A stretch of 64,000 bases of DNA from CAWKDC01 sp964383495 (GTDB lineage Bacteria > Pseudomonadota > Gammaproteobacteria > JABCZS01), in contig CAYLHG010000003.1 of assembly GCA_964383495.1 (NCBI GenBank), positions 1 through 64,000 on the forward strand. The letters are read 5' to 3'. Below are positions 1 through 9,161 of this stretch, one piece after another. A model generated the notes under the pieces. The model did no database searches. It was not told where the DNA came from and was given only the letters and a program-made list of their open reading frames with translations. The stretch's first letter is position 1; each line of letters opens with the position of its first letter. Position numbers and translations under genes: made by a program.

Positions 1-15
1 CATCGTTTTACTCAT
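1..15 (-). CDS. Possible start of a leftward gene running off the window
   Basis: An ATG at position 15 on the minus strand opens the reading frame M-S-K-T-M and continues past base 1. A purine-rich GAGGGGA ribosome-binding site lies a few bases upstream. Only five codons are visible, so no product can be proposed. The RBS plus the gap before the next gene make a real start plausible. Confidence 0.3.
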
Positions 16-167
16 GTTCCCCTCGCGATCAGTAACAGCATATCAAGATCTTAGCTCATGGCTACATGATACTCCCTAAATCCCACGCACGACGAACATG
101 AAGAGGGTAGCGGATTTGCACAAAAAAGCCAAAAATACACTTTTGTGTAAAATAATTTTGGTGTATT

Positions 168-206
168 TTTTGCACAAAATAGATTTCTATGCTATTTTGT
201 GCAAAA
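168..206. repeat. Perfect 15-bp palindrome before NTPase gene (putative operator)
   Basis: TTTTGCACAAAATAG (168-182) and its exact reverse complement CTATTTTGTGCAAAA (192-206) flank a 9-nt spacer. A third partial copy, TTTGCACAAAA, starts near 115, and a smaller TACAC/GTGTA hairpin lies at 136-149. The palindrome ends just before the AGGAG ribosome-binding site (210-214) of the downstream NTPase. Its place is that of a repressor operator or leader hairpin. Function is inference. Confidence 0.7.
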
Positions 207-220
207 CACAGGAGAAAAAT

Positions 221-1663
221 GTGGATCATTTCATAGGGAGAAAAAGGGAGTTATTGCTTTTAAATCAATTAGTTAAAAAAGGCAGCGCTAGCCTTGTCGC
301 CATTAAAGGGCGACGACGTATCGGCAAAAGCCGGCTTATCCAGGAGTTTGGCAAAGAAGCAAAAAAAATGATTACCTTATCTGGGCTCCCCCCCACCTCA
401 ACGACCAAAGCTGAAGATCAACGCAAAGAAATTAGCCATCAACTTGCCCAACAATTGGGCGGGCCAACTTTATATTTTGAAGATTGGAGTGATGTATTTT
501 GGCATTTAGCAAAGCAAACAGATGAAGGAGTTGTAGTTATTTTGCTAGATGAGATATCTTGGATGGCACAAGGTGATGACACTTTTTTAGGAAAATTAAA
601 AAACGCATGGGATTTACATTTCAAAAAAAATCCTAAACTCATTTTAGTACTCTGTAGCTCTATTTCTTCCTGGATTGAAAAAAATATTTTAAGCAGCACG
701 GGCTTTATGGGCCGCATTGCGTTAACGATCACGTTACAAGAGTTGACATTACCTGAATGCAATGAATTTTGGGGGGCTCGAAAAAATGCCATCTCTGCCC
801 ATGAAAAATTTAAATGTTTATCTGTAACAGGGGGAGTCCCTAGCTATTTAGAGAATATTCATCCCGAATTTACGGCAGAACAAAATATTAAAAACTTATG
901 TTTTATCAAGGAAGGCATGCTTTATCATGAGTTTAATAAAATATTCACTGACTTATTTGGCAAAAGAAGCCATCTCTATAAAGAAATACTCCAAGCGCTT
1001 TTAGAAACTCCTTATGCACAAATGAAAGATATTTTTGAATATTTAAAAATAAGCCGAAGCGGTGTATACGTTGATTATTTGAATGATTTAATACAAGCGG
1101 GCTTCATCGACAAACATCCTGTTTGGCATATCAAAACAGGAATAGTCGGTCAATTGAGCCAATATCGAATCACAGATAATTATGTTCGTTTTTATTTGAA
1201 ATACATTTCACCAAATCAAGAAAAAATTCAAAGAAACGCTTATACAGAACGCTCATTACCTACGCTTCCTGGATGGGAAACTATCCTAGGGTTACAGCTA
1301 GAAAATTTAGTTTTGCATAATCGCACAGCTATTCAAAAAAAATTACACATCCCAGCAGAAGAAATTATTTATGATAACCCTTATTTTCAGCGAAAAACAA
1401 CAAAACATGCTGGATGCCAAATTGATTATTTGATTCAAACAAAATTCAACTGTCTATATTTATGCGAAATTAAATTTTCTAAAGATCCCATAGGGCCAGC
1501 TGTCGTGAAAGAGATGCAAGATAAAATAGAAGCCCTAGGCGTTCCTCCTTCTTTTTCATATCGCCCTATTCTTATCCATGTTAATGGCATACAAGACAGT
1601 GTCATTGCAAGTGAATTTTTTGCACAAATTATTGATCTTGAATCTTTGTTTGATACGCTCTAA
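221..1663 (+). CDS. AAA-family NTPase with C-terminal PD-(D/E)XK-like domain (archaeal-type ATPase/DUF234-like)
   Basis: About 480 residues. The N-terminus has a P-loop GRRRIGKS (about residues 30-37 from the chosen start) and a Walker B strand VVVILLDEIS. The middle resembles the winged-helix segment of this family. The C-terminus carries the nuclease-like pattern G-C-Q-I-D-Y-L followed by L-C-E-I-K, the D...ExK signature of PD-(D/E)XK folds. The GTG at 221 is preferred because AGGAG lies six bases upstream; the longer frame from 98 would translate the palindrome region into Lys/Leu-rich sequence unlike the family. Related proteins are widespread and their function is not settled; defence or toxin-like roles have been suggested. 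The 3' end overlaps the convergent carbonic anhydrase gene by 35 bp. Confidence 0.8.
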   Translation: MDHFIGRKRELLLLNQLVKKGSASLVAIKGRRRIGKSRLIQEFGKEAKKMITLSGLPPTSTTKAEDQRKEISHQLAQQLGGPTLYFEDWSDVFWHLAKQTDEGVVVILLDEISWMAQGDDTFLGKLKNAWDLHFKKNPKLILVLCSSISSWIEKNILSSTGFMGRIALTITLQELTLPECNEFWGARKNAISAHEKFKCLSVTGGVPSYLENIHPEFTAEQNIKNLCFIKEGMLYHEFNKIFTDLFGKRSHLYKEILQALLETPYAQMKDIFEYLKISRSGVYVDYLNDLIQAGFIDKHPVWHIKTGIVGQLSQYRITDNYVRFYLKYISPNQEKIQRNAYTERSLPTLPGWETILGLQLENLVLHNRTAIQKKLHIPAEEIIYDNPYFQRKTTKHAGCQIDYLIQTKFNCLYLCEIKFSKDPIGPAVVKEMQDKIEALGVPPSFSYRPILIHVNGIQDSVIASEFFAQIIDLESLFDTL

Positions 1664-2285
1664 TGTCTTCCAATAAAGAAGAGGAGAGAGGCTCATACGT
1701 TTCATGTTGCTCAGAATACCTAAAAATTTGGCCCGTTTTAATATCAAAAAACCATAAATGAACCATCAATGTCCTTTGCTCTACTTTTTCTTGAATCCAT
1801 GGGAATGTTAAACAATGCTGATATGATTGATTCAACATGCGCTTTGCGCAGTCATCAACATTATGAGATGTCAAACCATCTGCTTTAACAATGGATACCC
1901 AATTCGTAATAAAATCGTTTTGGTGTGACATGGCATGATCCAGTGCTGCCTGAACCCCCCCGCACTGGCTGTGGCCCAATAAAATTAAATGATTCACTTG
2001 TAAAAAACGAATACCAAATTCGAGCGCAGCACTGGTACCGTGGTGGCCAGTATCTTTTTCATAAGGCGGAACGATATTAGCCACATTGCGAGCAATAAAA
2101 AGATCGCCTGGGTCACATTGCAGAATCAAAGCTGGGTCTACACGGGAATCACAACAAGAAACCACCATCACTTTAGGTTGTTGGCCATAATGTGACAGGT
2201 AGCGCATAACAGACTTATCGCCATGAGCGTATTGCTCCCTGAATGATTGGTAGCCTTCGAGTAGTTTGTTAAAGCTTTTTTCCAT
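1629..2285 (-). CDS. can: Beta-class carbonic anhydrase
   Basis: A 218-residue enzyme interconverting CO2 and bicarbonate, supplying bicarbonate for carboxylation reactions in the cytoplasm. The family zinc ligands are visible: the C-x-D-x-R motif (SCCDSRVDP, with C45, D46 and R48) and the H-x-x-C pair in GHSQCGG (H105, C108). Length matches bacterial beta-carbonic anhydrases. The upstream ribosome-binding site is weak. It is transcribed toward the preceding NTPase and overlaps its 3' end. Identity is secure at family level; the symbol can follows the E. coli naming. Confidence 0.93.
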   Translation of the reverse strand: MEKSFNKLLEGYQSFREQYAHGDKSVMRYLSHYGQQPKVMVVSCCDSRVDPALILQCDPGDLFIARNVANIVPPYEKDTGHHGTSAALEFGIRFLQVNHLILLGHSQCGGVQAALDHAMSHQNDFITNWVSIVKADGLTSHNVDDCAKRMLNQSYQHCLTFPWIQEKVEQRTLMVHLWFFDIKTGQIFRYSEQHETYEPLSSSLLEDIRAYQTKIQDQ

Positions 2286-2329
2286 TCTGAATCTATTATC
2301 CTGCTAATCATGGGACGTGCCCTGTTATG

Positions 2330-2347
2330 CGCCCCTACAGGGGGGCG
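2330..2347. repeat. GC-rich hairpin between carbonic anhydrase and tRNA-Ser
   Basis: CGCCCC (2330-2335) pairs with GGGGCG (2342-2347) around a six-base loop. It lies about 35 bases beyond the tRNA-Ser 3' end and just upstream of the carbonic anhydrase start. It could be a processing or termination structure for the tRNA transcript, but no T-tract follows on either strand, so a classic intrinsic terminator is not supported. The remainder of 2286-2656 outside the tRNA shows no gene. Confidence 0.4.
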
Positions 2348-2381
2348 GTTGTTGAATCAGGTAATCCATTTCCTAATAATT

Positions 2382-2472
2382 TGGCGGAGAGAGAGGGATT
2401 CGAACCCTCGGTACGGGGTTACCGTACACACACTTTCCAGGCGTGCACCTTCAGCCACTCGGTCATCTCTCC
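2382..2472 (-). tRNA. tRNA-Ser(GGA)
   Basis: Read on the minus strand this folds as a class II tRNA. The acceptor stem is GGAGAGA/TCTCTCC, the anticodon loop is CTGGAAA with anticodon GGA, and there is a long variable arm, a T arm containing GGTTCGAATCC, and an encoded 3' CCA. The long variable arm and anticodon assign it to serine UCC/UCU codons. Confidence 0.97.
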
Positions 2473-2656
2473 GCTGCCTTGAAAGGCGTAAGGGTACCTC
2501 ATTTTTATCAAAATATCCACCCCCTCCATTCCTCCTTTTCAGCAAAATATTCGCACCTACCCATCAGAAATAAGCAATTCACCTAAAATAACCTATTGCT
2601 AAACACTACCCAATCAGTTAAGATAAAAAGTGGGCATCCGAAATTGAGAGGTTTGT

Positions 2657-3148
2657 ATGGGATATAATAGCGGCCAAATAAGAGATGACGGTGGGCGTTC
2701 TTATCACCCTAGCCACTATTCATCTTTGAACTCTTTGGACTCTTTTGAAGATGGAGCACTCGACTCGCCCTCTTACAACCCCTTTAAAAATTTGAGCTCC
2801 CACGGCAGTTTTGCTTTGGTAAGCGCTGTACTAGGGGCCGTTGGTTTAGCATATGCTGTAGAAAACGACGTTGAAAGCGAGCTAGATTTAGCTATTTTAG
2901 TTTTTTCTATTGTGCTCCTCGTCATGGCGCTGTCGCCACTATTGATAGACCGCCCAAATACGGCACGTCCGTGTCGGAGCGGGATTAATGACGGGGATTA
3001 TTCTCCTAACGGGAGCGGTGATAGCAAAGAGATGTATGACCTTGACGATAGCTTCCTTTATGACCTGAACGAAAACCTCAGTAGTCAGAGCGCCTCGGAA
3101 TTCGAGACAAACGGCTCCTGGATAAAGCGCGCCCAGCAGAAGAAATGA
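2657..3148 (+). CDS. Hypothetical small membrane protein with Ser/Asp-rich flanks
   Basis: 163 residues, not recognised. The first 45 residues are polar (Ser, Tyr, Asp and Gly). Two hydrophobic segments follow, about 52-67 and 77-97, separated by an acidic loop (ENDVESELD), giving a hairpin membrane topology. The C-terminal 65 residues are acidic and Ser-rich. There is no signal peptide. Polar tails around a membrane hairpin are common among secreted effectors of intracellular bacteria and among uncharacterised inner-membrane proteins, and the sequence does not separate these. It converges with the NSS symporter gene, 48 bp away. Confidence 0.6.
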   Translation: MGYNSGQIRDDGGRSYHPSHYSSLNSLDSFEDGALDSPSYNPFKNLSSHGSFALVSAVLGAVGLAYAVENDVESELDLAILVFSIVLLVMALSPLLIDRPNTARPCRSGINDGDYSPNGSGDSKEMYDLDDSFLYDLNENLSSQSASEFETNGSWIKRAQQKK

Positions 3149-3196
3149 CCGAAGGCGTATAGCGCGCACCCTTATACGGGTAACACAGTAAAGCAC

Positions 3197-4558
3197 CTAC
3201 GCCCCAAACGTCATATAAACCATCACTATTACCGCTATCGGCGCAAAATACCGCACCGAGAAACGCCAAATCCGATAGATCCAAGCCGGCATCGCTAATT
3301 CTTCGAAAGAAATCTGCCGTGAAACAAAAAACCCTGCAAATACCGCTAGCATTAATCCACCTGCCGGTAATAAAACCATCGTCACTAACGTGTCTAAAAT
3401 ATCGTAATAATTAAAGCGCCCTAGCAATCGGTAAGGCGACCATACATTAAAAGATAACGCAGCCCCAATCCCTACAAACCATGCTAAACCTGCTGTCCAT
3501 AACGTTGCCCACACGCGCTTCACCTGGAAACGCTGCATCACCCACGTCACCATGGGCTCTACCATCGAAATGGCCGATGTTAACGCTGCAAATACTAATA
3601 AAGTAAAAAACAATCCACCAAAAAACGTTCCATAAGGCATTTCTCCAAACGCTATCGGTAATGTTTTAAACACTAATCCCGGGCCTTCTGCCGGTGTTAA
3701 TCCATAGCTAAATACAATCGGAAAAATTGCAATGCCCGCCAATATCGCTGCTAACGTATCCAAGCCAGCAATGCACAAGGAGGCTTTGAAAATAGAAGCA
3801 TCTTTAGGTAAATAAGCGCCGTAAATTAACATGCTTGCTGTTGCAATGCTCAATGTAAAAAATGCTTGACCCAACGCTGTTAAGAATGCTTTCGCAGTAA
3901 GCGCTTCAAAATTAGGTTTGAGTAAGAATGTGACACCCTCTTGAAAACCTGGCGTTGTCGCCGCGTAGGCAATCAAAATCAATAAAATAATAAATAATCC
4001 AGGCACCAATATTTCAATGGCTTTTTCAAGCCCTTCGCGCAGCCCACGCGCCACGACAACACCTGTCGCAATAATAAAAACAGAATGCCAAAATATTAAT
4101 GCGAGGGGGTTTGCGATGAAAGCATCATAAGAAGCTGCGACTGCTGCTGGCGTTAAACCATGAAAAGCGCCCGAAAAAGTGCGCACAATATACGCTGCAC
4201 TCCAACCGGCAATCACACTATAAATAGAAAGCAAAAAGAAGGAGGTGAGAATGCCTGCAAACCCTAACCACCCCCATCGTGGTGACAATCCCGATTCTAC
4301 CGCTACGTTGGCTACACTTTGTACAGGATTTTGCGCGCCGCGTCGACCAATCATGATTTCAGCCATCAAGACCGGCATACCAATAAGAATGACCAAGCCA
4401 ACGTACATCAATACAAAGGCACCGCCACCATTCAAACCTGTAATGTAAGGAAAGCGCCACACATTTCCTAAACCCACGGCAGAACCTGTCGCAGCTAAAA
4501 TAAATAACCAACGAGAAGACCATTGGGCAATGCGCGAAGATGTGGGTTGAGCAGACAT
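3197..4558 (-). CDS. Sodium-dependent transporter, NSS/SNF family
   Basis: 453 residues with about 12 hydrophobic segments. The NSS hallmark in TM1 is present (ATGSAVGLGNVWRFPY at about residues 23-38), followed by NGGGAF and MAEIMIGRR. This family couples Na+ to uptake of amino acids or similar small solutes across the inner membrane; the substrate cannot be read from sequence. The start at 4558 is chosen because an upstream extension would run through the tRNA-Phe gene. The gene follows tRNA-Phe directly and may share its transcript. Confidence 0.88.
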   Translation of the reverse strand: MSAQPTSSRIAQWSSRWLFILAATGSAVGLGNVWRFPYITGLNGGGAFVLMYVGLVILIGMPVLMAEIMIGRRGAQNPVQSVANVAVESGLSPRWGWLGFAGILTSFFLLSIYSVIAGWSAAYIVRTFSGAFHGLTPAAVAASYDAFIANPLALIFWHSVFIIATGVVVARGLREGLEKAIEILVPGLFIILLILIAYAATTPGFQEGVTFLLKPNFEALTAKAFLTALGQAFFTLSIATASMLIYGAYLPKDASIFKASLCIAGLDTLAAILAGIAIFPIVFSYGLTPAEGPGLVFKTLPIAFGEMPYGTFFGGLFFTLLVFAALTSAISMVEPMVTWVMQRFQVKRVWATLWTAGLAWFVGIGAALSFNVWSPYRLLGRFNYYDILDTLVTMVLLPAGGLMLAVFAGFFVSRQISFEELAMPAWIYRIWRFSVRYFAPIAVIVMVYMTFGA

Positions 4559-4581
4559 AGGAATTCTCTGGTGAGCAGCCA

Positions 4582-4657
<76 letters not shown>

Positions 4658-4678
4658 AGAGCGCATATTAAACCTGAT

Positions 4679-4957
4679 TTACTCTTGAGCGTCAAGAGGC
4701 TTATAACCTGCCGGTTTGGCACTGCCTTCCCCAAATAAAAATTTTTCCATTTCTTTTTCTAAAAACTGGCGGGCAGCAGGATCTAATAAACTCAAACGAT
4801 TTTCATTGATTAACATCGTTTGGTGGCCAATCCAATCTTGCCACGCCTGTGCCGAAATATTATTCAAAAGGCGTTGGCCCATCGGCCCCGGATAAGGCGG
4901 ACGTTCTAGTGCAGGCAACACTTTTTGATATTTTTGACAAAATACTGTTCCATCCAT
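4679..4957 (-). CDS. yggX: Probable Fe(2+)-trafficking protein YggX
   Basis: About 92 residues, the usual YggX size. In the family this small cytoplasmic protein is linked to iron supply and protection of Fe-S clusters from oxidants. The conserved N-terminal cysteine is present (V-F-C-Q, C7), as is the following L-PPYPGP-G core. The ATG at 4957 is preferred over a longer frame because AAGGA precedes it at good spacing and it aligns with known YggX starts. It follows mutY by 10 bp in the conserved mutY-yggX order, which is sensible because MutY carries a 4Fe-4S cluster. Confidence 0.93.
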   Translation of the reverse strand: MDGTVFCQKYQKVLPALERPPYPGPMGQRLLNNISAQAWQDWIGHQTMLINENRLSLLDPAARQFLEKEMEKFLFGEGSAKPAGYKPLDAQE

Positions 4958-4967
4958 TTTAAGTTCC

Positions 4968-6005
4968 TTATGGATTATCAACCACGGCAAAAACCGGAGT
5001 TAAACGGTTAACTATCGCAGCTAACCCTAACGGTTCGCTGGTCTGAGTATACCAGAGATGCGGTGCAGCGCAAAACGGAAGTATCTCGACATCTTTTTTC
5101 AAAAAAATTTTCTCAACTTCCACATGCCAACGATAATGTGAAAAAGTATGAGATGAAACGCCCACAGGTTCCCGTTTAAGAATAGGCAACTGCGCCAACC
5201 ACGCCTCATCATATAAAGGAAAGCACCACAATCCACCCCAAATCCCCGGACTAGGGCGCTGCTCCAATAATATTGCGCCATCAGTACGCACTAACATCAT
5301 CATGCGTGCATAACGCTCTGGCAACGTCTTGCGAGGTTTTCCTACAGGCAGCTTGTTTTGCATATTTTGAGCTTTTGCCAAACATTGCAAAGCCAAAGGG
5401 CATGATTCGCACAACGGTTTTGTTCGTGTGCACACCATTGCACCCAAATCCATCATGGCTTGATTATAGGCGCGCACATTTTCCATTGGCGTGCACGCTT
5501 GTGCGGTTTGCCATAATGTGGCTAATGCGTTGGGCTCCCCAGGCCAATCAGGAAGGGCAAGCACGCGTGCCAACACACGCTTTACGTTGCCATCTAAAAT
5601 CACGGCTCTTTTTTGAAAAGAGAGGGACAAAATAGCCCCCGCCGTGGATTCACCCACACCTGGCAATGCAACCAATCCTTCGAGCGTGTCCGGAAATACG
5701 CCTCCCTGCGCTGCAATCATTTGCGCTGCTTTGTGTAAATTGCGCCCTCGTGCGTAATAACCTAATCCAGCCCACAAATGCAACACCGCATCAAGCGGGG
5801 CTGCAGCAAGCGATTGAACATCAGGAAAACGCACCATGAAGCGCGCATAGTAATCGATCACTGTCGCTACTTGCGTTTGTTGCAACATAATTTCAGAAAC
5901 CCACACGCGATAGGGCGTCGGGTTTTGCTGCCAAGGCAAATCTTTCCGTCCAAAACGCTCATACCACTTCAATACAGCTTGAGAAAAAAAATGTGAATTG
6001 AGCAT
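4968..6005 (-). CDS. mutY: A/G-specific adenine DNA glycosylase MutY
   Basis: 345 residues. MutY removes adenine mispaired with 8-oxoguanine in the GO repair pathway. The catalytic Glu is in VSEIMLQQT (E38), the helix-hairpin-helix is LPGVGESTAGAIL, and the catalytic Asp is in ILDGNVKRVL (D138). The 4Fe-4S ligands follow the C-x6-C-x2-C-x5-C pattern in VCTRTKPLCESCPLALQC. A NUDIX-like C-terminal domain that reads 8-oxoG completes the protein. The ATG at 6005 aligns with E. coli MutY; a GTG three codons upstream is possible. It follows the asmA-like gene by 12 bp and precedes yggX. Confidence 0.97.
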   Translation of the reverse strand: MLNSHFFSQAVLKWYERFGRKDLPWQQNPTPYRVWVSEIMLQQTQVATVIDYYARFMVRFPDVQSLAAAPLDAVLHLWAGLGYYARGRNLHKAAQMIAAQGGVFPDTLEGLVALPGVGESTAGAILSLSFQKRAVILDGNVKRVLARVLALPDWPGEPNALATLWQTAQACTPMENVRAYNQAMMDLGAMVCTRTKPLCESCPLALQCLAKAQNMQNKLPVGKPRKTLPERYARMMMLVRTDGAILLEQRPSPGIWGGLWCFPLYDEAWLAQLPILKREPVGVSSHTFSHYRWHVEVEKIFLKKDVEILPFCAAPHLWYTQTSEPLGLAAIVNRLTPVFAVVDNP

Positions 6006-6017
6006 TACACACACAAC

Positions 6018-7532
6018 CTACTGCTTATTAAGCCTCTTAAAAATCTGGTCACCGATATTGCTTTTCACTTCATCTATCACACGCTCTTTGACAATATTCA
6101 TGTCTAATCCAATCGTTGGATTTTCAAGACTACCACGAATTTGTAGCGGAATAACATTGCCTACAGGCTTATCATCACTAACGCCTTGAATACGAAAACG
6201 GTAATCAATGTGATCTTTCACTAAATCAACCGTCCCTGCGCCTGCGCCATAAATGCCACTATTTAATACTAATAAATCTTTATTAGTGAGCAGTCCTTTA
6301 TGAATAGTGACATGCGCCGTAGTTGTTCTAAAATCTGTTTCCCCTTTATTATTACGCACAGGAACAGGATTTTTGCGATCAATCAAATTAGATCCTAACG
6401 CATAAAAATAAGCTAAATCCACACCACGCAATACACCATTTTTTAAATTCATTTGCGCATCGCCATTCACGCTTTGCATCATCTGTTTTTTGGCAGGCGA
6501 TGTATTAAAAGACAACTTGCCTTTCATATTCAACGTGCCAGTGATGCTATCTTTCCCTTTTACATCTTTTAACATGGAGCCCATGTTCACATTCTTCACA
6601 TCATAATTAACGGCAATGTGTGTCGGAACACTCTTTGTATCAATCGTCGCGCTACCACCTACATTGCCACCATAAAACGCTGCAGAAATAGGGCTCAGTT
6701 TTATCACGCCACCTGATACATTCACAGGTGCTTTTAAAGAAGACACTTTAATACCTTGCATGTGCAAAGAAGGAATATCCACGGTACCATCTAAAACGAC
6801 ACTGTTCGGATCAAACGAACCATTTTTCATAGACACTTTTAAAGATGCTTTTGCGTCTACTGTTGCGGCCATCGCAGGCGCCGAGCTGGATACCGTAAAT
6901 TTTAAAGCAACTGGAAAAGATTTATCCAACGCAATATTTCCACCTTCAAAAGAAAAATCTGACACTTTATAAGTGGAGCCTGCTTGCTCGTCTACATAAT
7001 TAAATTGGCCATTCTTTACTTCAATTTTTTCAATATTGAAAGTGAGATCAGAAACAGATAATCCCTTATCAGCACTCTTTCCTTGAGAAACTTCTTTTTT
7101 CTCAACCGCTGCTTTATCTGCAGCTGTTGGCGCTGCCGTTAAATCATCCCAACTGTTTCCCCCTGTACTGGTTGTTTTGATATTCGCTTTAATATCCACC
7201 ACTTCTACTGTTTTCACATCCACGTGCCCACGGATTAAACTTAACGTATCCACAAATACACTTAATGTTTTCATGGCTGCAAAAGAACCGCTACCAAAAG
7301 TAGGATTGTCGCTTAATACCACATTTTCCATAGATAAACCTAATTTAGGGAAAACGCGCCAATGAATATCTCCCACAGAGAGAGTGCGTTGGTATTTATC
7401 ATGCACAAATTGAATTGCATAGGGTTTTAATTTTTCTGGATTAGCAAAGTAGCTGAGCGCTAATAATCCTATACTAATTAATATGGCCAGGGCCAATATT
7501 GATTTCAACATCACGCCAAATATGCTTTTCAT
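6018..7532 (-). CDS. AsmA family protein
   Basis: 504 residues with one N-terminal membrane anchor (about residues 9-28) followed by a long beta-rich periplasmic region. AsmA-like proteins belong to the repeating-beta-groove family implicated in outer-membrane lipid homeostasis. The start opening GINALKPYAIQF-like sequence (NPEKLKPYAIQF) and the C-terminal segment YFYALGSNLIDRKNPVP are family-typical. The ATG at 7532 is chosen for its AAGGAG site six bases upstream. A Lys/Ala/Thr-rich linker near residues 125-165 is probably disordered. asmA upstream of mutY is a common gammaproteobacterial arrangement, suggesting an asmA-mutY-yggX operon. Confidence 0.85.
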   Translation of the reverse strand: MKSIFGVMLKSILALAILISIGLLALSYFANPEKLKPYAIQFVHDKYQRTLSVGDIHWRVFPKLGLSMENVVLSDNPTFGSGSFAAMKTLSVFVDTLSLIRGHVDVKTVEVVDIKANIKTTSTGGNSWDDLTAAPTAADKAAVEKKEVSQGKSADKGLSVSDLTFNIEKIEVKNGQFNYVDEQAGSTYKVSDFSFEGGNIALDKSFPVALKFTVSSSAPAMAATVDAKASLKVSMKNGSFDPNSVVLDGTVDIPSLHMQGIKVSSLKAPVNVSGGVIKLSPISAAFYGGNVGGSATIDTKSVPTHIAVNYDVKNVNMGSMLKDVKGKDSITGTLNMKGKLSFNTSPAKKQMMQSVNGDAQMNLKNGVLRGVDLAYFYALGSNLIDRKNPVPVRNNKGETDFRTTTAHVTIHKGLLTNKDLLVLNSGIYGAGAGTVDLVKDHIDYRFRIQGVSDDKPVGNVIPLQIRGSLENPTIGLDMNIVKERVIDEVKSNIGDQIFKRLNKQ

Positions 7533-7691
7533 CACAGCTCCTTGTAACGAACAATAGGGATATAAGAAGTTTACACTAAAGTCTGCCCTCTTGGAAAACA
7601 TAAGTGCGCAGCAAGGCTGCATTTTGGTTGAGTCCTGTCCTTGCTCCATCCTCTGTTTCATAGTACACTACCCACCCTAAGAGGAACTAAG

Positions 7692-9161
7692 ATGAGTGTC
7701 TTAATCACTACCTTTTCAATTTATTCGCTTATCATTCTTACGATTACCCTATCGGCTTATCGCCGCACTCGCACGCATGCTGATTATATCTTAGGTAACC
7801 GCAGTTTTAACGCGCTCATCACAGCCATGGGGGTTGCAGCGTCTGACATGAGCGCTTGGCTGATGCAAAGCGTTCCCGCTATGATTTATGTTGCCGGTAT
7901 AGGCCAAGCGTGGCTACCTATTAGTATTCTTATCGGTGGATATTTGAATTGGCTGATTGTTGCCCCCCGATTACGTTTATACACTGAACTAGCAGGAAAT
8001 TCGCTGACGCTGCCTGCTTATCTTGAAAACCGCTTTGCCATTCGCGCTGGCTATATACGCTATATTGCTGCAACCATTTTTATGATTTTCTTTACCATTT
8101 ATGCTGCATCCGGTTTTGTAGGGGCAGCAAAATTGTTAGTGACAGCAGCTGATATTGATTACCATCAAGCATTGTGGATAAGCGGGCCTATCATCATTGC
8201 TTATTGTGTTGTAGGTGGATATTTTGCGGTTAATTGGGTCGATCTATTTCAAGGCACGCTAATGATAGTAGCGTTAATGCTTGTACCTGTCATGGCAATC
8301 ACAGGATTTGATGGCGGATGGAACCCTTTACTTGAGAATATCATTTCTATTGCACCTGAAAAAACTTCCTTGTGGGATATGAGCCTAAATATTTCACTAC
8401 TGACATCCCTCGCATGGGGCTTGGGGTATTTTGGGCAACCTCACATTTTAGTGCGTTTCATGTCCGCCAAAAATGAGAAAGCAATTACTTATGGCAGACG
8501 CATTTGCACAACATGGATGGCTATTGCTCTCGGCAGTGCTGTATTAACAGGTTTCGTGGGCATTGCTTATTTCCCGATAGATTCTTTACCCAGTGCTGAA
8601 GCAGTCATGCCGGCATTAGCCAAACAATTATTAAACCCTTGGGTTTCAGGTATTATCTTAGCAGCAATTATTTCCGCCATCATTAGTACAGTGACAGCTG
8701 TGTTAATGGCTGCAGGCTCAGCTTTAGTCAATGATTTTTATAAACACGCTCTTCGACCAAAAGCTTCCCAGAAAGAATTAGTTTGGGTGGGAAGGCTCTG
8801 CGTTTTGGTCATTGCTATTGTTGCATTCTTTCTGGCTGATCATCCCAACCCGAGCGTACTTGAATTAGTAGCTAACGCATGGGGCGGGCTAGGTGCAGCG
8901 TTTGGGCCTGTCATATTAGTATCATTGTACAAACGCAACATGACACATACTGGCGCACTGTGCGGAATACTGTTAGGGGCAACTACCGCACTCGTATGGG
9001 CAGCGCTGGGTAGAACATGGGGTGGCATTTTTGAATTGTATGAATTATTACCCGGATTTATTATAGGAATGATTGGCACATTGATAGGTTGCCGCTTTAG
9101 CCACCCTAATCAAAAATCTTTAGAATTATTTGATCGCATGAAAGCAAAATTAAGCACATGA
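7692..9161 (+). CDS. putP: Sodium/proline symporter, PutP-like (SSS family)
   Basis: 489 residues with about 13 predicted membrane segments, the size of PutP. SSS motifs are visible: DYILGNRSFNA, the Na+-site segment AASDMSAWLMQSVPA, and GYLNWLIVAPRLR. These align with E. coli PutP (ASDMSGW, NWKLVAGRLR). It imports proline or a close analogue with Na+; exact specificity is inferred by resemblance. The ATG at 7692 has GAGGAAC upstream. The stop overlaps the trmB start by 4 nt. The 159-bp gap to the divergent asmA presumably holds both promoters. Confidence 0.85.
   Translation: MSVLITTFSIYSLIILTITLSAYRRTRTHADYILGNRSFNALITAMGVAASDMSAWLMQSVPAMIYVAGIGQAWLPISILIGGYLNWLIVAPRLRLYTELAGNSLTLPAYLENRFAIRAGYIRYIAATIFMIFFTIYAASGFVGAAKLLVTAADIDYHQALWISGPIIIAYCVVGGYFAVNWVDLFQGTLMIVALMLVPVMAITGFDGGWNPLLENIISIAPEKTSLWDMSLNISLLTSLAWGLGYFGQPHILVRFMSAKNEKAITYGRRICTTWMAIALGSAVLTGFVGIAYFPIDSLPSAEAVMPALAKQLLNPWVSGIILAAIISAIISTVTAVLMAAGSALVNDFYKHALRPKASQKELVWVGRLCVLVIAIVAFFLADHPNPSVLELVANAWGGLGAAFGPVILVSLYKRNMTHTGALCGILLGATTALVWAALGRTWGGIFELYELLPGFIIGMIGTLIGCRFSHPNQKSLELFDRMKAKLST

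Noticed and set aside
98..220. 41-codon N-terminal extension of the first NTPase
   Set aside because: It covers the palindrome and lacks a ribosome-binding site; the GTG at 221 has AGGAG at proper spacing and begins at the family's usual first residues.
2310..2573. Reading frames of 62-87 codons across the tRNA-Ser region on both strands
   Set aside because: They run through the tRNA gene and its flanks; the translated sequence has no family likeness and no suitable start context.
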